Assembly: GCA_001673575.1 (NCBI GenBank)
Contig: LZME01000099.1
Location: 1-34,424 of the forward strand
DNA from: Mycolicibacter heraklionensis
Lineage (GTDB): Bacteria > Actinomycetota > Actinomycetes > Mycobacteriales > Mycobacteriaceae
Reading direction: 5' to 3'
DNA length: 34,424 bases
Of this stretch, positions 1 to 6,616 are shown piece by piece (the stretch's first letter is position 1; every line of letters begins with the position of its first letter). The translations under genes and the position numbers were made by a program. A model generated the notes under the pieces. The model was not told the DNA's origin. It worked only from the letters and a program-made list of their open reading frames with translations, and made no database searches.

Positions 1-46
1 GGGTTCTGACGACACCCTGGCGGCGGGGCGCGCCTATCTCGACTCG
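1..46 (+). other. Inverted internal fragment of the adjacent KstD-like gene
   Basis: Read on the plus strand from base 2, this stretch encodes GSDDTLAAGRAYLDS. That is the segment expected to follow NPILAES in a KstD-type flavoprotein (compare the N-x-x-L-x3-G-x2-DT-x7-YL pattern of 3-ketosteroid dehydrogenases). But NPILAES is encoded on the minus strand next door. The two halves meet at bases 40-46 (CGACTCG), which would be one arm of a 7-bp inverted repeat flanking a 38-base loop in the intact gene. So the piece is flipped relative to its gene. It may be a real micro-inversion or a fold-back artefact at a contig end; the sequence alone cannot decide. Confidence 0.75.
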
Positions 47-231
47 GCAAGTATCGGGTTGGCCGGCATCCAGAACGCGCCACCGGAACGCGCCGTCGAC
101 CCCCCGACGTAGGAGGTCTTCTCCACGATCAGCGTGGAAAGCCCCTCCTCGTTCGCGGCCAACGCCGCTGCCATCCCGGTACCGGAGCCAACGACGAGTA
201 GGTCGACAGTGATGTTGTGTGGATCGGTCAC
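34..231 (-). CDS. KstD-like FAD-dependent 3-ketosteroid dehydrogenase, N-terminal fragment
   Basis: The 65-codon frame starts with GTG at 231 and shows the N-terminal FAD-binding fold of the KstD / fumarate-reductase flavoprotein superfamily: VDLLVVGSGTGMAAALAA (GxGxxxA dinucleotide motif, residues 9-26), the acidic end of the second strand (LIVEK), and the typical GGSTARSGGAFWMP segment around residues 43-56. Known members abstract hydrogens from ring A of 3-oxosteroids (delta-1 or delta-4 dehydrogenation). The frame stops at a TAG (34-36) only because the following segment is inverted (see 1-46), so this is not a natural C-terminus; full relatives have roughly 490-560 residues. It is divergent from the KshA-like gene, sharing a 127-base upstream region, which fits a joint role in opening the steroid nucleus. 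Family is confident; exact regiospecificity is unknown. Confidence 0.8.
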   Translation of the reverse strand: MTDPHNITVDLLVVGSGTGMAAALAANEEGLSTLIVEKTSYVGGSTARSGGAFWMPANPILAESR

Positions 232-267
232 CGACTGATTCTGGGGCCAATGGTCACCACATGCGCC

Positions 268-290
268 CCACTGTGCCCGGTCAGTGGAAC
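268..290. promoter_or_regulatory. Inverted repeat in the kstD-like/kshA-like divergent promoter
   Basis: CCACTG (268-273) and CAGTGG (282-287) form 6-bp inverted arms with an 8-base spacer in the 127-base region between the divergent KstD-like and KshA-like genes. The right half lies in a 14-base string (277-290) that recurs exactly at 5559-5572. It is a candidate operator; no regulator can be assigned. Confidence 0.3.
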
Positions 291-358
291 GCCACGACGT
301 CCAATGAGTGTGGCGGTGTTACAACAACAACGACTCTCACAAGCGATGAACAGCGAGG

Positions 359-1540
359 ATGGCCGGAATGACACCGTCAGAGCACAACTGCTCCGAAGAG
401 GTCCGTGAGATCGAGGCGCAGGCCGCGCCGGCACGGTACGCGCGAGGCTGGCATTGCCTCGGGCTGACCCGTGATCTGGGCGACGGAAAACCGCACTCGA
501 TCAACGCCTTCGGCGGCAAGTTGGTGGTCTTCCGCGGCGAGGACGGCAAGATAAATGTCCTGGACGCCTACTGCCGGCACATGGGCGGCGATCTGTCCGA
601 CGGCGAGGTCAAGGGTAACGAGATCGCCTGCCCGTTCCACGACTGGCGCTGGGGTGGCGATGGCCGGTGCAAGAAGATTCCCTACAGCCGCAGGGTTCCC
701 AAGCTCGCCCGTACTGCAACCTGGCCGACCATGGAGCAGGACGGAATGCTGTTCGCCTGGAACGACCCGGAGAAGAACGCGCCGCCACCCGATGTGACGA
801 TTCCGCGCATCGAAGGTGTCGGGGGCGAACAGTGGACCGATTGGCATTGGTACAGCACGATCGTCAACACGAATTGTCGCGAGATCATCGACAATATCGT
901 TGACATGGCGCACTTCTTCTACATCCACGGCGGACTTCCCACCAGTTTCAAGAACGTGTTCGAGGGTCACGTCGCCACCCAGTACTACAAGAGTGAAGCG
1001 CGACCGGACCTCGGCTCCGGTGAGGGAGCCGCGATTCTCGGAACGACATCGGTGGCGTCTTACTATGGCCCCTCGTTCATGATCGACGATCTGACTTACC
1101 ACTACGAGCACAGCGATCAACGAACGGTTCTGCTCAACTGCCATTACCCGATCGACGCGAATTCGTTTGTCCTGCAATACGGCATCACCGTGGAGAAATC
1201 GGAGGGTCTGCCCGACGATGCGGCCATGCAGATGGCCATCGCTCTCGGTGACTTCGTGAAGATGGGCTTCGAGCAGGACGTGGCCATCTGGCGACGCAAA
1301 GCACGGATCGACAATCCGCTGCTGTGCGAGGAAGACGGACCCGTCTACCAGGTGCGCCGGTGGTACGAGCAGTTCTACGTCGACGTCGACGATGTCACCA
1401 ATGACATGGTTGATCGATTCGAGTTCGAGATTGATACCACCCGTCCACGCGAGGCGTGGATGACCGAAGTGCAGGACAACATCGCCGCCAACCGGCTGCC
1501 TCGCCTGGTAGGTCTGACGACGTCAGATCATGCGTCCTGA
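359..1540 (+). CDS. kshA: KshA-like 3-ketosteroid 9alpha-hydroxylase, Rieske oxygenase component
   Basis: A 393-residue Rieske non-heme iron oxygenase. The N-terminal Rieske domain has C72-x-H74 and C91-x2-H94 as [2Fe-2S] ligands. The catalytic domain has D182-x2-H185-x4-H190, with D307 (EQDVAIW) as the likely third iron ligand. Length and the strings RYARGWHCLG, YCRHMGGDLS and DMAHFFYIH match the mycobacterial KshA family, which hydroxylates C9 of androsta(die)nedione-type 3-ketosteroids; with a delta-1 double bond this opens ring B. It needs a reductase such as the KshB-like protein encoded at 25675-26745. Translation is probably coupled to the next gene, whose start overlaps this stop by 11 bases. 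It is divergent from a KstD-like gene. Specificity may differ from core KshA (for example CoA-bearing or hydroxylated steroids). The ATG at 359 has only a weak upstream GCGAGGA. Confidence 0.93.
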   Translation: MAGMTPSEHNCSEEVREIEAQAAPARYARGWHCLGLTRDLGDGKPHSINAFGGKLVVFRGEDGKINVLDAYCRHMGGDLSDGEVKGNEIACPFHDWRWGGDGRCKKIPYSRRVPKLARTATWPTMEQDGMLFAWNDPEKNAPPPDVTIPRIEGVGGEQWTDWHWYSTIVNTNCREIIDNIVDMAHFFYIHGGLPTSFKNVFEGHVATQYYKSEARPDLGSGEGAAILGTTSVASYYGPSFMIDDLTYHYEHSDQRTVLLNCHYPIDANSFVLQYGITVEKSEGLPDDAAMQMAIALGDFVKMGFEQDVAIWRRKARIDNPLLCEEDGPVYQVRRWYEQFYVDVDDVTNDMVDRFEFEIDTTRPREAWMTEVQDNIAANRLPRLVGLTTSDHAS

Positions 1541-1820
1541 CAACCGGTTGAGCGACGCGCCGATGACTCCGGTGATCTGCGGATCGTGCGGCGCGCGGGT
1601 GCTGGCCCGCAAGAGCAGCTGGGAGCAGACCAGTGTGCAATGGAACGGCGCTGCCATGGCCCGGTGCCAGGAGCGCCCGCGCCAGGGGGAGTGCCGTGTA
1701 TCGAAGTCGACGGACGGCACGCTCCTACGGCCCGCGCCCTTTCTGGTGTGCCCGAACTTGCGCGATTCGATAGAGCAAGCCGCAGGCATGGGTTCACTGC
1801 CCGTTCTCGACGAATCCTGA
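1530..1820 (+). CDS. Small Cys-rich conserved protein next to kshA
   Basis: A 96-residue protein whose ATG overlaps the end of the KshA-like gene by 11 bases, so it is probably co-translated. It has a CGSCGA zinc-ribbon-like CxxC near the N-terminus, then RKSSWEQTSVQW, further Cys residues (CQERP, CPN), and an RDSIEQAAGMGSLPV tail. From memory, similar small proteins occur near Rieske oxygenase and ferredoxin genes in actinobacteria, but I cannot name a characterised member. A metal-binding or electron-transfer accessory role for the oxygenase is inference. An internal ATG at 1563 is an alternative start. A strong inverted repeat follows the stop codon. Confidence 0.7.
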   Translation: MRPDNRLSDAPMTPVICGSCGARVLARKSSWEQTSVQWNGAAMARCQERPRQGECRVSKSTDGTLLRPAPFLVCPNLRDSIEQAAGMGSLPVLDES

Positions 1821-1830
1821 AGGTTCGTTA

Positions 1831-1870
1831 CGATGGGGCGTCATGGAACGTGATCCGTGACGCCCCATCG
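1831..1870. terminator. Bidirectional hairpin terminator between convergent genes
   Basis: A perfect 13-bp inverted repeat (CGATGGGGCGTCA at 1831-1843, its complement at 1858-1870) with a 14-base loop. It sits exactly between the stop of the small Cys-rich gene (1820) and the stop of the convergent gene (1885). There is no clear U-tract, as is common for actinobacterial terminators. It would serve both strands. Confidence 0.8.
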
Positions 1871-1884
1871 CATTCCGTAGTCCT

Positions 1885-2961
1885 CTAGGCGAACTGGAAT
1901 GCGCTCAATGGCGCATCTTGCGGATACACCGCAGGGCCGCCGAGGTCGTAGCCCGCGTTGAGTGCGCCGATGAACTCGGCGTCGTGCAGTGGCTCGCTCG
2001 GGATATCGAGCTTGTAACCTTTCTTGCTCAAGTCATCGACCATCATGTCGATGGCCTTGTCGATCGTCAGATCGTCGGAGTGGTCCATGTTCTTCTTGAG
2101 CTCGTCGTAGTCCTGGTAGACCTCAGAGGACCAGTGCACCAGGAAGCGGAGTTCATCGGTGTGATGGCGTGCGATGACGTCGTCGCCGTTCTTGAGCACC
2201 CAGTGATCGCGGGAATCTGGGTCGCCGGAGAACTTCGTGTGGAACGCCAGTCCGGCGGGCACTTGCTGTTCCAGCGGACCGTTTGCCTCGCCCCGATGCA
2301 CCAGCATCTCGTTCTGCACCACTACACCCCGGTTGTACACCGGCGGCTGAATACGCTTGGGCGCCTTGAGGGGGCCGTCCGGCCAATAGGTAAACCCGCT
2401 GGCGTCATCCAAGGAGAACCAGGTGATGACCTGTGCCATCTTGATCAGATAGTCGGTGAACAACCCGGACTTGCCCATCACGCTGACCAGCCAGGTCGGG
2501 GCGTTCTCGTAACGGACTCCGCGGAAGCTCGGCGAATCGAGGTGTCCCGGGTCGCGATTGGCGCACGGACCGTTGATGTTGAACAACATCATCTGGGGTT
2601 TCGCGTACTTGGCATTCCAGTACGACTTGGCCATGTCCAAGAATCCGGCGTTGTAGAAGCAGTCGTGTAGCTCCGGGTAAAGCACTGTCCCGTGATTTGC
2701 CAGAAAGCCGCGAAAGGTGGGCGTCAAGAACAGATCTAGGGTCGGAGTGAATCCCTCCGGAAACTTGCCGCTCATGGTGGCGATGAGTTCCTCCGGGGAA
2801 GCGAAGTGCTGCGCAATGATCAAGCTCCATGGCCCGTCCTTGCGGACCACGTCTAGGAGGCGCTCGCGCTGGTCTTCGGTGTAGACATCGGCAATTTCGC
2901 GGGGTGGCGAAGCGGGGCGCAGGATGTCGGACAGCTCCATTCGCCGCTCTTCGGTGAACAT
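1885..2961 (-). CDS. Unknown protein, possible Fe(II)-dependent oxygenase-like fold
   Basis: About 358 residues, alone in its transcription unit between the shared terminator and a 145-base upstream gap. AAGGAG lies 8 bases before the ATG at 2961; an in-frame GTG one codon earlier is a less likely start. I do not recognise a characterised homologue. Visible features are H-x-D in GHLDSP (about residues 140-145), a later His in EMLVHRGEANGP (about 222) and FHTKFSGDP, an arrangement reminiscent of the HxD...H iron facial triad of phytanoyl-CoA-hydroxylase-like 2-oxoglutarate oxygenases. The arginine expected for 2-oxoglutarate binding is not obvious. No signal peptide or membrane segment is seen. 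Its place between KshA-like and esterase/SDR genes suggests a role in the same catabolism. The oxygenase idea is tentative. Confidence 0.75.
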   Translation of the reverse strand: MFTEERRMELSDILRPASPPREIADVYTEDQRERLLDVVRKDGPWSLIIAQHFASPEELIATMSGKFPEGFTPTLDLFLTPTFRGFLANHGTVLYPELHDCFYNAGFLDMAKSYWNAKYAKPQMMLFNINGPCANRDPGHLDSPSFRGVRYENAPTWLVSVMGKSGLFTDYLIKMAQVITWFSLDDASGFTYWPDGPLKAPKRIQPPVYNRGVVVQNEMLVHRGEANGPLEQQVPAGLAFHTKFSGDPDSRDHWVLKNGDDVIARHHTDELRFLVHWSSEVYQDYDELKKNMDHSDDLTIDKAIDMMVDDLSKKGYKLDIPSEPLHDAEFIGALNAGYDLGGPAVYPQDAPLSAFQFA

Positions 2962-3106
2962 CACAGGGACTCCTTTTCTGTAGTTCGGCGCTGAACCACA
3001 CGCCCATTGCTGAGGTTGATTGTGTGCTGCGCCAGCGCTATCCCGAACCCCTGTTGTCCAATCATCGGGACGTCAGTCGGTCCTTAGTTGCAGAGCTGAA
3101 CCTCGC
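2962..3106. promoter_or_regulatory. 145-base upstream region of the unknown oxygenase-like gene
   Basis: This gap holds the minus-strand ribosome site AAGGAG (complement of about 2970-2976) and presumably the promoter of the gene ending at 1885. It also follows the esterase stop at 3107. A short imperfect inverted pair GTTC...GAAC lies near 2982-2996. No gene is seen. Confidence 0.35.
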
Positions 3107-4063
3107 CTAAAACGGCAACGGATGAGCGAACTTGGCGCGCAGTAACGCCCCGATCTCGGCCATCGCCAGCCGTCCGCGTGCGGTTGCTTCCGATCGCATC
3201 AGGAAGCCGTGGTAGATGCCCGGGTAGCGGGTGATCGTGGTCTGTACTCCCGCATCGCGCAGGCGGCCGGCATAGCGCTCGCCCCAATCGGTGATCGGAT
3301 CGAGTTCAGCGGTGACGACGATCGCCTGGGGCAGGCCGTGCAGGTCGGTGGCGTATGCCGGGACACGACGGACGTCATGGGGGGAACCCGCCCCGAGGTC
3401 GGCAAGTTCGTGCAGGTAGACGATGTCGTCGTGCGTCAGCATCGGGGCCTCTGGCTGGCCGACTAGCGATGTCGCGGCCATGTCCCGGTCCACGCCCGGA
3501 TACATCAGAACCTGAGCGAAAATTGCCGGGCCACCGTGGTCACGCACCGCCAAGGCAACGGCTGCGGCGACACCGCCGCCGGCGCTGTCTCCGGAGATGA
3601 CCAGCCTGTGCCTGTCCAGGTTCAGATCGGCCGCGTGGGCAGCGGTCCACTCGGTGGCTGCCATCGCGTCCTCGAACTGTGCGGGCGGGGGATTCTCCGG
3701 CGCCAGTCGATAGTCGACAGCCACCACCACTGCACCGCTCGCGGCTGCCATCGCCCGGGCCATCGGCTCGAATGAGTGATTGGAGCCCATGACCAGTCCA
3801 CCGCCATGGAGGTGGACGATCACCGGCGACGGCTGCTTGTGGAACTGCGGACGGTAGATCCGCAGCGGAATCGGGCCGCCCGGCCCAGCGGCCTCGGCGT
3901 CGATGATCTCGGCCATTTCCGGCATATCGGGGGGCAAGGGCGCGGATTCCAGAGCCACGCGTGCCACGTCGAGGCCGCGTTCTCGAATCGGCGTCGGCGG
4001 ACCGAATGACGCAACCCGGGCGGCGGCGTCGGGATCTAGCGCGCGGATGTGCGGCCCGTTCAC
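3107..4063 (-). CDS. HSL-family alpha/beta-hydrolase (esterase/lipase)
   Basis: A 318-residue carboxylesterase of the hormone-sensitive-lipase family. HGGG (residues 86-89) supplies the oxyanion hole, GDSAGG holds the nucleophile S160, and D255 (ELDP) and H285 (YHGF) complete the triad. The GTG at 4063 is preferred over upstream in-frame codons because AGGAG lies 7 bases ahead of it, overlapping the stop of the SDR gene; the longer reading adds an implausible Cys/His-rich leader. It is the last gene of a SnoaL-SDR-esterase operon. Likely task: hydrolysis of an ester or lactone intermediate, such as a BVMO product. It is not a meta-cleavage-product hydrolase of the HsaD type. Substrate is unknown. 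Confidence 0.88.
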   Translation of the reverse strand: MNGPHIRALDPDAAARVASFGPPTPIRERGLDVARVALESAPLPPDMPEMAEIIDAEAAGPGGPIPLRIYRPQFHKQPSPVIVHLHGGGLVMGSNHSFEPMARAMAAASGAVVVAVDYRLAPENPPPAQFEDAMAATEWTAAHAADLNLDRHRLVISGDSAGGGVAAAVALAVRDHGGPAIFAQVLMYPGVDRDMAATSLVGQPEAPMLTHDDIVYLHELADLGAGSPHDVRRVPAYATDLHGLPQAIVVTAELDPITDWGERYAGRLRDAGVQTTITRYPGIYHGFLMRSEATARGRLAMAEIGALLRAKFAHPLPF

Positions 4064-4073
4064 AGCTTGGCTC

Positions 4074-4964
4074 CTAGTGTTTGGCGGGATCGAAGCGACG
4101 CTTGTCCCGCAACGATGGTGGCACCAGGGTGCGTAGCACTTCGGCACGCTCGGCCATCGCCGAACGCACGTACTCAGGCTGCGTCAGCACGTAGAACGCG
4201 CCGCGGGCGGACTGCTCGAAAATCATTGCGGCGGCTTCGATCGGCTCCATCGCCTCCGCTTTGATCGCCAACATCGCTTCACGTTGTGAGTCGGCGGCAT
4301 CGACATCCACGCCGGCGAGGTCAGCGCTCACGCCGCCTGCCGCCTCGAAGATGTTGGACTTCACCGCACCGGGCAGTACCGCCTGGACACGAATGCGGTC
4401 ATCATGACCGGCCAACTGGACTTCTAGGCGCAGACACTCGGTCAGAGCCAGGACCGCGTGTTTGCTGACGATGTAGGGGGTCTGCAGCGGGACGGTCGCG
4501 ACACCGCCGATCGAAGACAGGTTCCAGATCCAGGCCGGTCCGCCGGTCGCAATCATCCTGGGTAGAAAGGCCCGGACACCGTGGAAGACCCCGCTGACGT
4601 TGATGTCCATCACCCGGTTCCAGTTGGCTACCGGGGTATCCCACAGATAGCCGAACTGCTCTACGCCGGCATTGTTGACCAGCAGTCGTACCGGTCCGAC
4701 GTCGCGATAGGTGCGCTCCGCCAGGGCTGCCACCGCTTCGGGGTCGCGGACGTCGCAGACTAGGTCGACGGCAGCGCCGCCGTCGGCGACGATCTCGTCG
4801 CGCAATGCCGCAACGGCAGCGCCGTCGATATCGGCAAGGACTACAGACATCCCCAGGCGGTGAGCGTGACGCGCCAGGCCGGCGCCAATACCGGCGCCGG
4901 CCCCGGTGATGACGGCGACTCCGCCACCGAAGACATCGCGTGCGTTCAAGGGACCGGTGCCCAC
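4074..4964 (-). CDS. SDR-family oxidoreductase
   Basis: A 296-residue classical short-chain dehydrogenase. The cofactor motif TGAGAGIG is at residues 20-27, NNAG at 97-100, catalytic S151, and YxxxK at Y164/K168. An acidic residue after the second strand (LADIDG) favours NAD(H). It starts with GTG three bases after the stop of the SnoaL-like gene and hands over to the esterase with a 10-base gap containing that gene's ribosome site, so the three form an operon. The C-terminal part carries an extension of about 40 residues (YVRSAMAERAEVLRTLVPP) seen in several mycobacterial catabolic SDRs. Oxidation or reduction of a hydroxyl/keto group of the steroid-like substrate is likely; position is unknown. 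Confidence 0.88.
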   Translation of the reverse strand: MGTGPLNARDVFGGGVAVITGAGAGIGAGLARHAHRLGMSVVLADIDGAAVAALRDEIVADGGAAVDLVCDVRDPEAVAALAERTYRDVGPVRLLVNNAGVEQFGYLWDTPVANWNRVMDINVSGVFHGVRAFLPRMIATGGPAWIWNLSSIGGVATVPLQTPYIVSKHAVLALTECLRLEVQLAGHDDRIRVQAVLPGAVKSNIFEAAGGVSADLAGVDVDAADSQREAMLAIKAEAMEPIEAAAMIFEQSARGAFYVLTQPEYVRSAMAERAEVLRTLVPPSLRDKRRFDPAKH

Positions 4965-4967
4965 TGG

Positions 4968-5474
4968 TCAGGTGTTCGCCGAGGCGTTCTCGGCGCCGGG
5001 AAGCCCGCTGCCGACCAATGGTTCGGAGTTCGTGACATCGAGGATGACCGACATCTTGGTGAACTCAAGCCCGCTGGGACTGCTGCCCCCACGGCGAACG
5101 CCGACCTCCGTGACTCCGCTGGACACCGCGAATGGAACGAAGTTGGTGACCTGGTTGACGAAGATGTAGAAGCGCGCGTAGGTGACGTCACCATCGTGGT
5201 GGGTGATGTGCAGGTTGGTGGCGTGGTGACGCAGGGGGTATGGACTAGCGTCGCGATGTTCGATGAGCCACGGCACAACCTTCGCCGCACCGGTCAGGTC
5301 AGCGGCGAGGGATTCTTCGAAGGGGCACGCGCCGGAGTCACTTCGGCTGAGGTAGGTGGCATCCGCGGCGAAAGCGGCGCCCATCTTCGGGTAGTCAGCC
5401 TCGTCGTAGTGGTACCAGAACTCGCCGATGAAGTTCTGCAGCTCGGTCAGCGAGATGGTGTTGTCAGTGTTCAC
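4968..5474 (-). CDS. SnoaL/NTF2-like protein
   Basis: A 168-residue protein with the alpha+beta cone pattern of the SnoaL-like NTF2 superfamily: an N-terminal helix region (ELQNFIGEFWYHYDEADYPKM), then AAFAADATYLSR, an HHATNLHITHHDGD strand pair and a C-terminal beta segment ending in a disordered tail. Members act as isomerases, hydratases or small-ligand-binding proteins (ketosteroid isomerase shares the fold), but no ketosteroid-isomerase active-site signature can be asserted here. The GTG start at 5474 has GGGAGA upstream. It is the first gene of the SnoaL-SDR-esterase operon; the 104-base gap before it is the likely promoter. Function is unproven. Confidence 0.82.
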   Translation of the reverse strand: MNTDNTISLTELQNFIGEFWYHYDEADYPKMGAAFAADATYLSRSDSGACPFEESLAADLTGAAKVVPWLIEHRDASPYPLRHHATNLHITHHDGDVTYARFYIFVNQVTNFVPFAVSSGVTEVGVRRGGSSPSGLEFTKMSVILDVTNSEPLVGSGLPGAENASANT

Positions 5475-5558
5475 GGAACATGTCTCCCAAGTTTGGCGTG
5501 CGGAAACCAGTGCTCCTTGAAGTCAACCGCCGATCGGCCGGCCGCGGCACAGTGGTAA

Positions 5559-5572
5559 CCGGTCAGTGGAAC
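5559..5572. repeat. 14-base string repeated from the kshA promoter region
   Basis: CCGGTCAGTGGAAC occurs here, in the 104-base gap upstream of the SnoaL-SDR-esterase operon, and again at 277-290 in the KstD/KshA divergent promoter. Here it is preceded by another CAGTGG (5550-5555), giving a direct repeat. Both copies are intergenic, so it may be a shared regulator site, though a 14-base match in 34 kb can arise by chance. Confidence 0.3.
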
Positions 5573-5578
5573 ATCGGG

Positions 5579-6616
5579 TCAGTCGGCTATCAGGCTCCAC
5601 AGACCGGACGACCCGGCGGCCAGCGCAGCACGCGTCACCTCCTCGTCCCAATGTCGGACAGATCCGAACTCCGAACGCCAGGCCAGTGCGGCACGGGTGT
5701 ACTCGTGCAGCCGGTGTTCGACGGTGGTACCGATGGCGCCGAAGATCTGGTGGCCGTTTCGGACCACGACGGACGTGGCGTGACCGGCGCAGGATCGCGC
5801 CACGGCGACCAGGAATCCCAAGCCTGGTGCCGACCAGTCGCTGCCGACCGCCGCTGCCAGGGTAGCTTCGCTGGCCGCGCGCGCGAGTGCGGATTCCGCG
5901 GCAATATCGGAGATCAGGTGCTGGATCGCCTGGAACTTCGACAAGGGTCGGCCGAATTGAATTCGTGCCGTGGCGAACTCGACTGACAGCTCTAGGATAC
6001 TGTCCAAAGCCGCGCAGACCTGGATCGCGCGCACCAACGCCGACTTCAGTCGCAGTTGCGCAACCAGCTCGGTGGAGATCGTTGACCCGCTCAGCGCGGC
6101 GATCTTGGCAGTGACGGTGTCGCGAGGCTCACCGATAATGTTGGCGCCCGGGGTGATTCGCAGACACTTGGAATCCACATCGGCCATCAGGTAGCCCGGT
6201 CCGTCGTGCCAGAGCACCACGATCCGGTCGGCCGTCGACGCCCACGGCACTGCGGTTGCAGTGCCGGTCTCATCGAGGATGCAGACGGTGCGAGCGGCTC
6301 CGTCGACCTGGGCGCCGACGGCTTCGAGCAGCCAGCATGCCAATAAATCATGTTCGGCCAACGGAGCGCGTACACCGTGGCGAACCGCCGCGGTGATCAG
6401 CTCAGCGGCCTCATACCAGCCCGCACCGCTTCCCCCGGAGTGTTCCGAACCCGACAGCCGGACCAGTCCCAATTGGTCCAGGTTCGACCATAAAACGGTG
6501 TCGCGAGTGATCGGTGCGCTGCGAGGATGAGTTTCGCGGTGTTCCGACAACACCGCGTCCATCATCTTGACCAGGTCGAGATCGATAGCGGTGTCCCTGG
6601 CTTGAGCGTTGGTCAT
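5579..6616 (-). CDS. Acyl-CoA dehydrogenase family subunit (small, partner type)
   Basis: A 345-residue acyl-CoA dehydrogenase-fold protein, shorter than the usual 380-400. The C-terminal helical domain is clear (FATARIQFGRPLSKFQAIQHL, NGHQIFGAIGTTVEHRLHEYTR), while the middle beta domain is reduced. Such short, divergent subunits pair with a full-length ACAD in the alpha2beta2 enzymes known for steroid side-chain oxidation in actinobacteria (ChsE1/ChsE2 type). Its ATG overlaps the stop of the upstream ACAD gene by 4 bases, consistent with fixed stoichiometry. It probably contributes FAD-binding contacts rather than the catalytic base. It ends the ACAD-crotonase operon. Substrate is likely a steroid-CoA, by analogy and neighbourhood only. 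Confidence 0.88.
   Translation of the reverse strand: MTNAQARDTAIDLDLVKMMDAVLSEHRETHPRSAPITRDTVLWSNLDQLGLVRLSGSEHSGGSGAGWYEAAELITAAVRHGVRAPLAEHDLLACWLLEAVGAQVDGAARTVCILDETGTATAVPWASTADRIVVLWHDGPGYLMADVDSKCLRITPGANIIGEPRDTVTAKIAALSGSTISTELVAQLRLKSALVRAIQVCAALDSILELSVEFATARIQFGRPLSKFQAIQHLISDIAAESALARAASEATLAAAVGSDWSAPGLGFLVAVARSCAGHATSVVVRNGHQIFGAIGTTVEHRLHEYTRAALAWRSEFGSVRHWDEEVTRAALAAGSSGLWSLIAD

Noticed and set aside
1..46. Invertible DNA switch at the KstD-like gene
   Set aside because: The inverted arms are only 7 bp with a 38-base loop and no recombinase gene is present; artefact or simple micro-inversion is more likely.
377..1177. 266-codon minus-strand frame opposite the KshA-like gene
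   Set aside because: The plus-strand frame has all Rieske oxygenase ligands; the opposite frame shows no domain.
1544..1551. AACCGGTT as a possible KstR box
   Set aside because: The flanking bases do not fit the TnnAACnnGTTnnA consensus, and the site is inside the coding region of the small Cys-rich protein.
3107..4063. HsaD-type meta-cleavage-product hydrolase for the esterase (also considered for 20020-20967)
   Set aside because: Both alpha/beta-hydrolases carry the HGGG oxyanion motif and GDSAGG of the HSL family, unlike HsaD/BphD.
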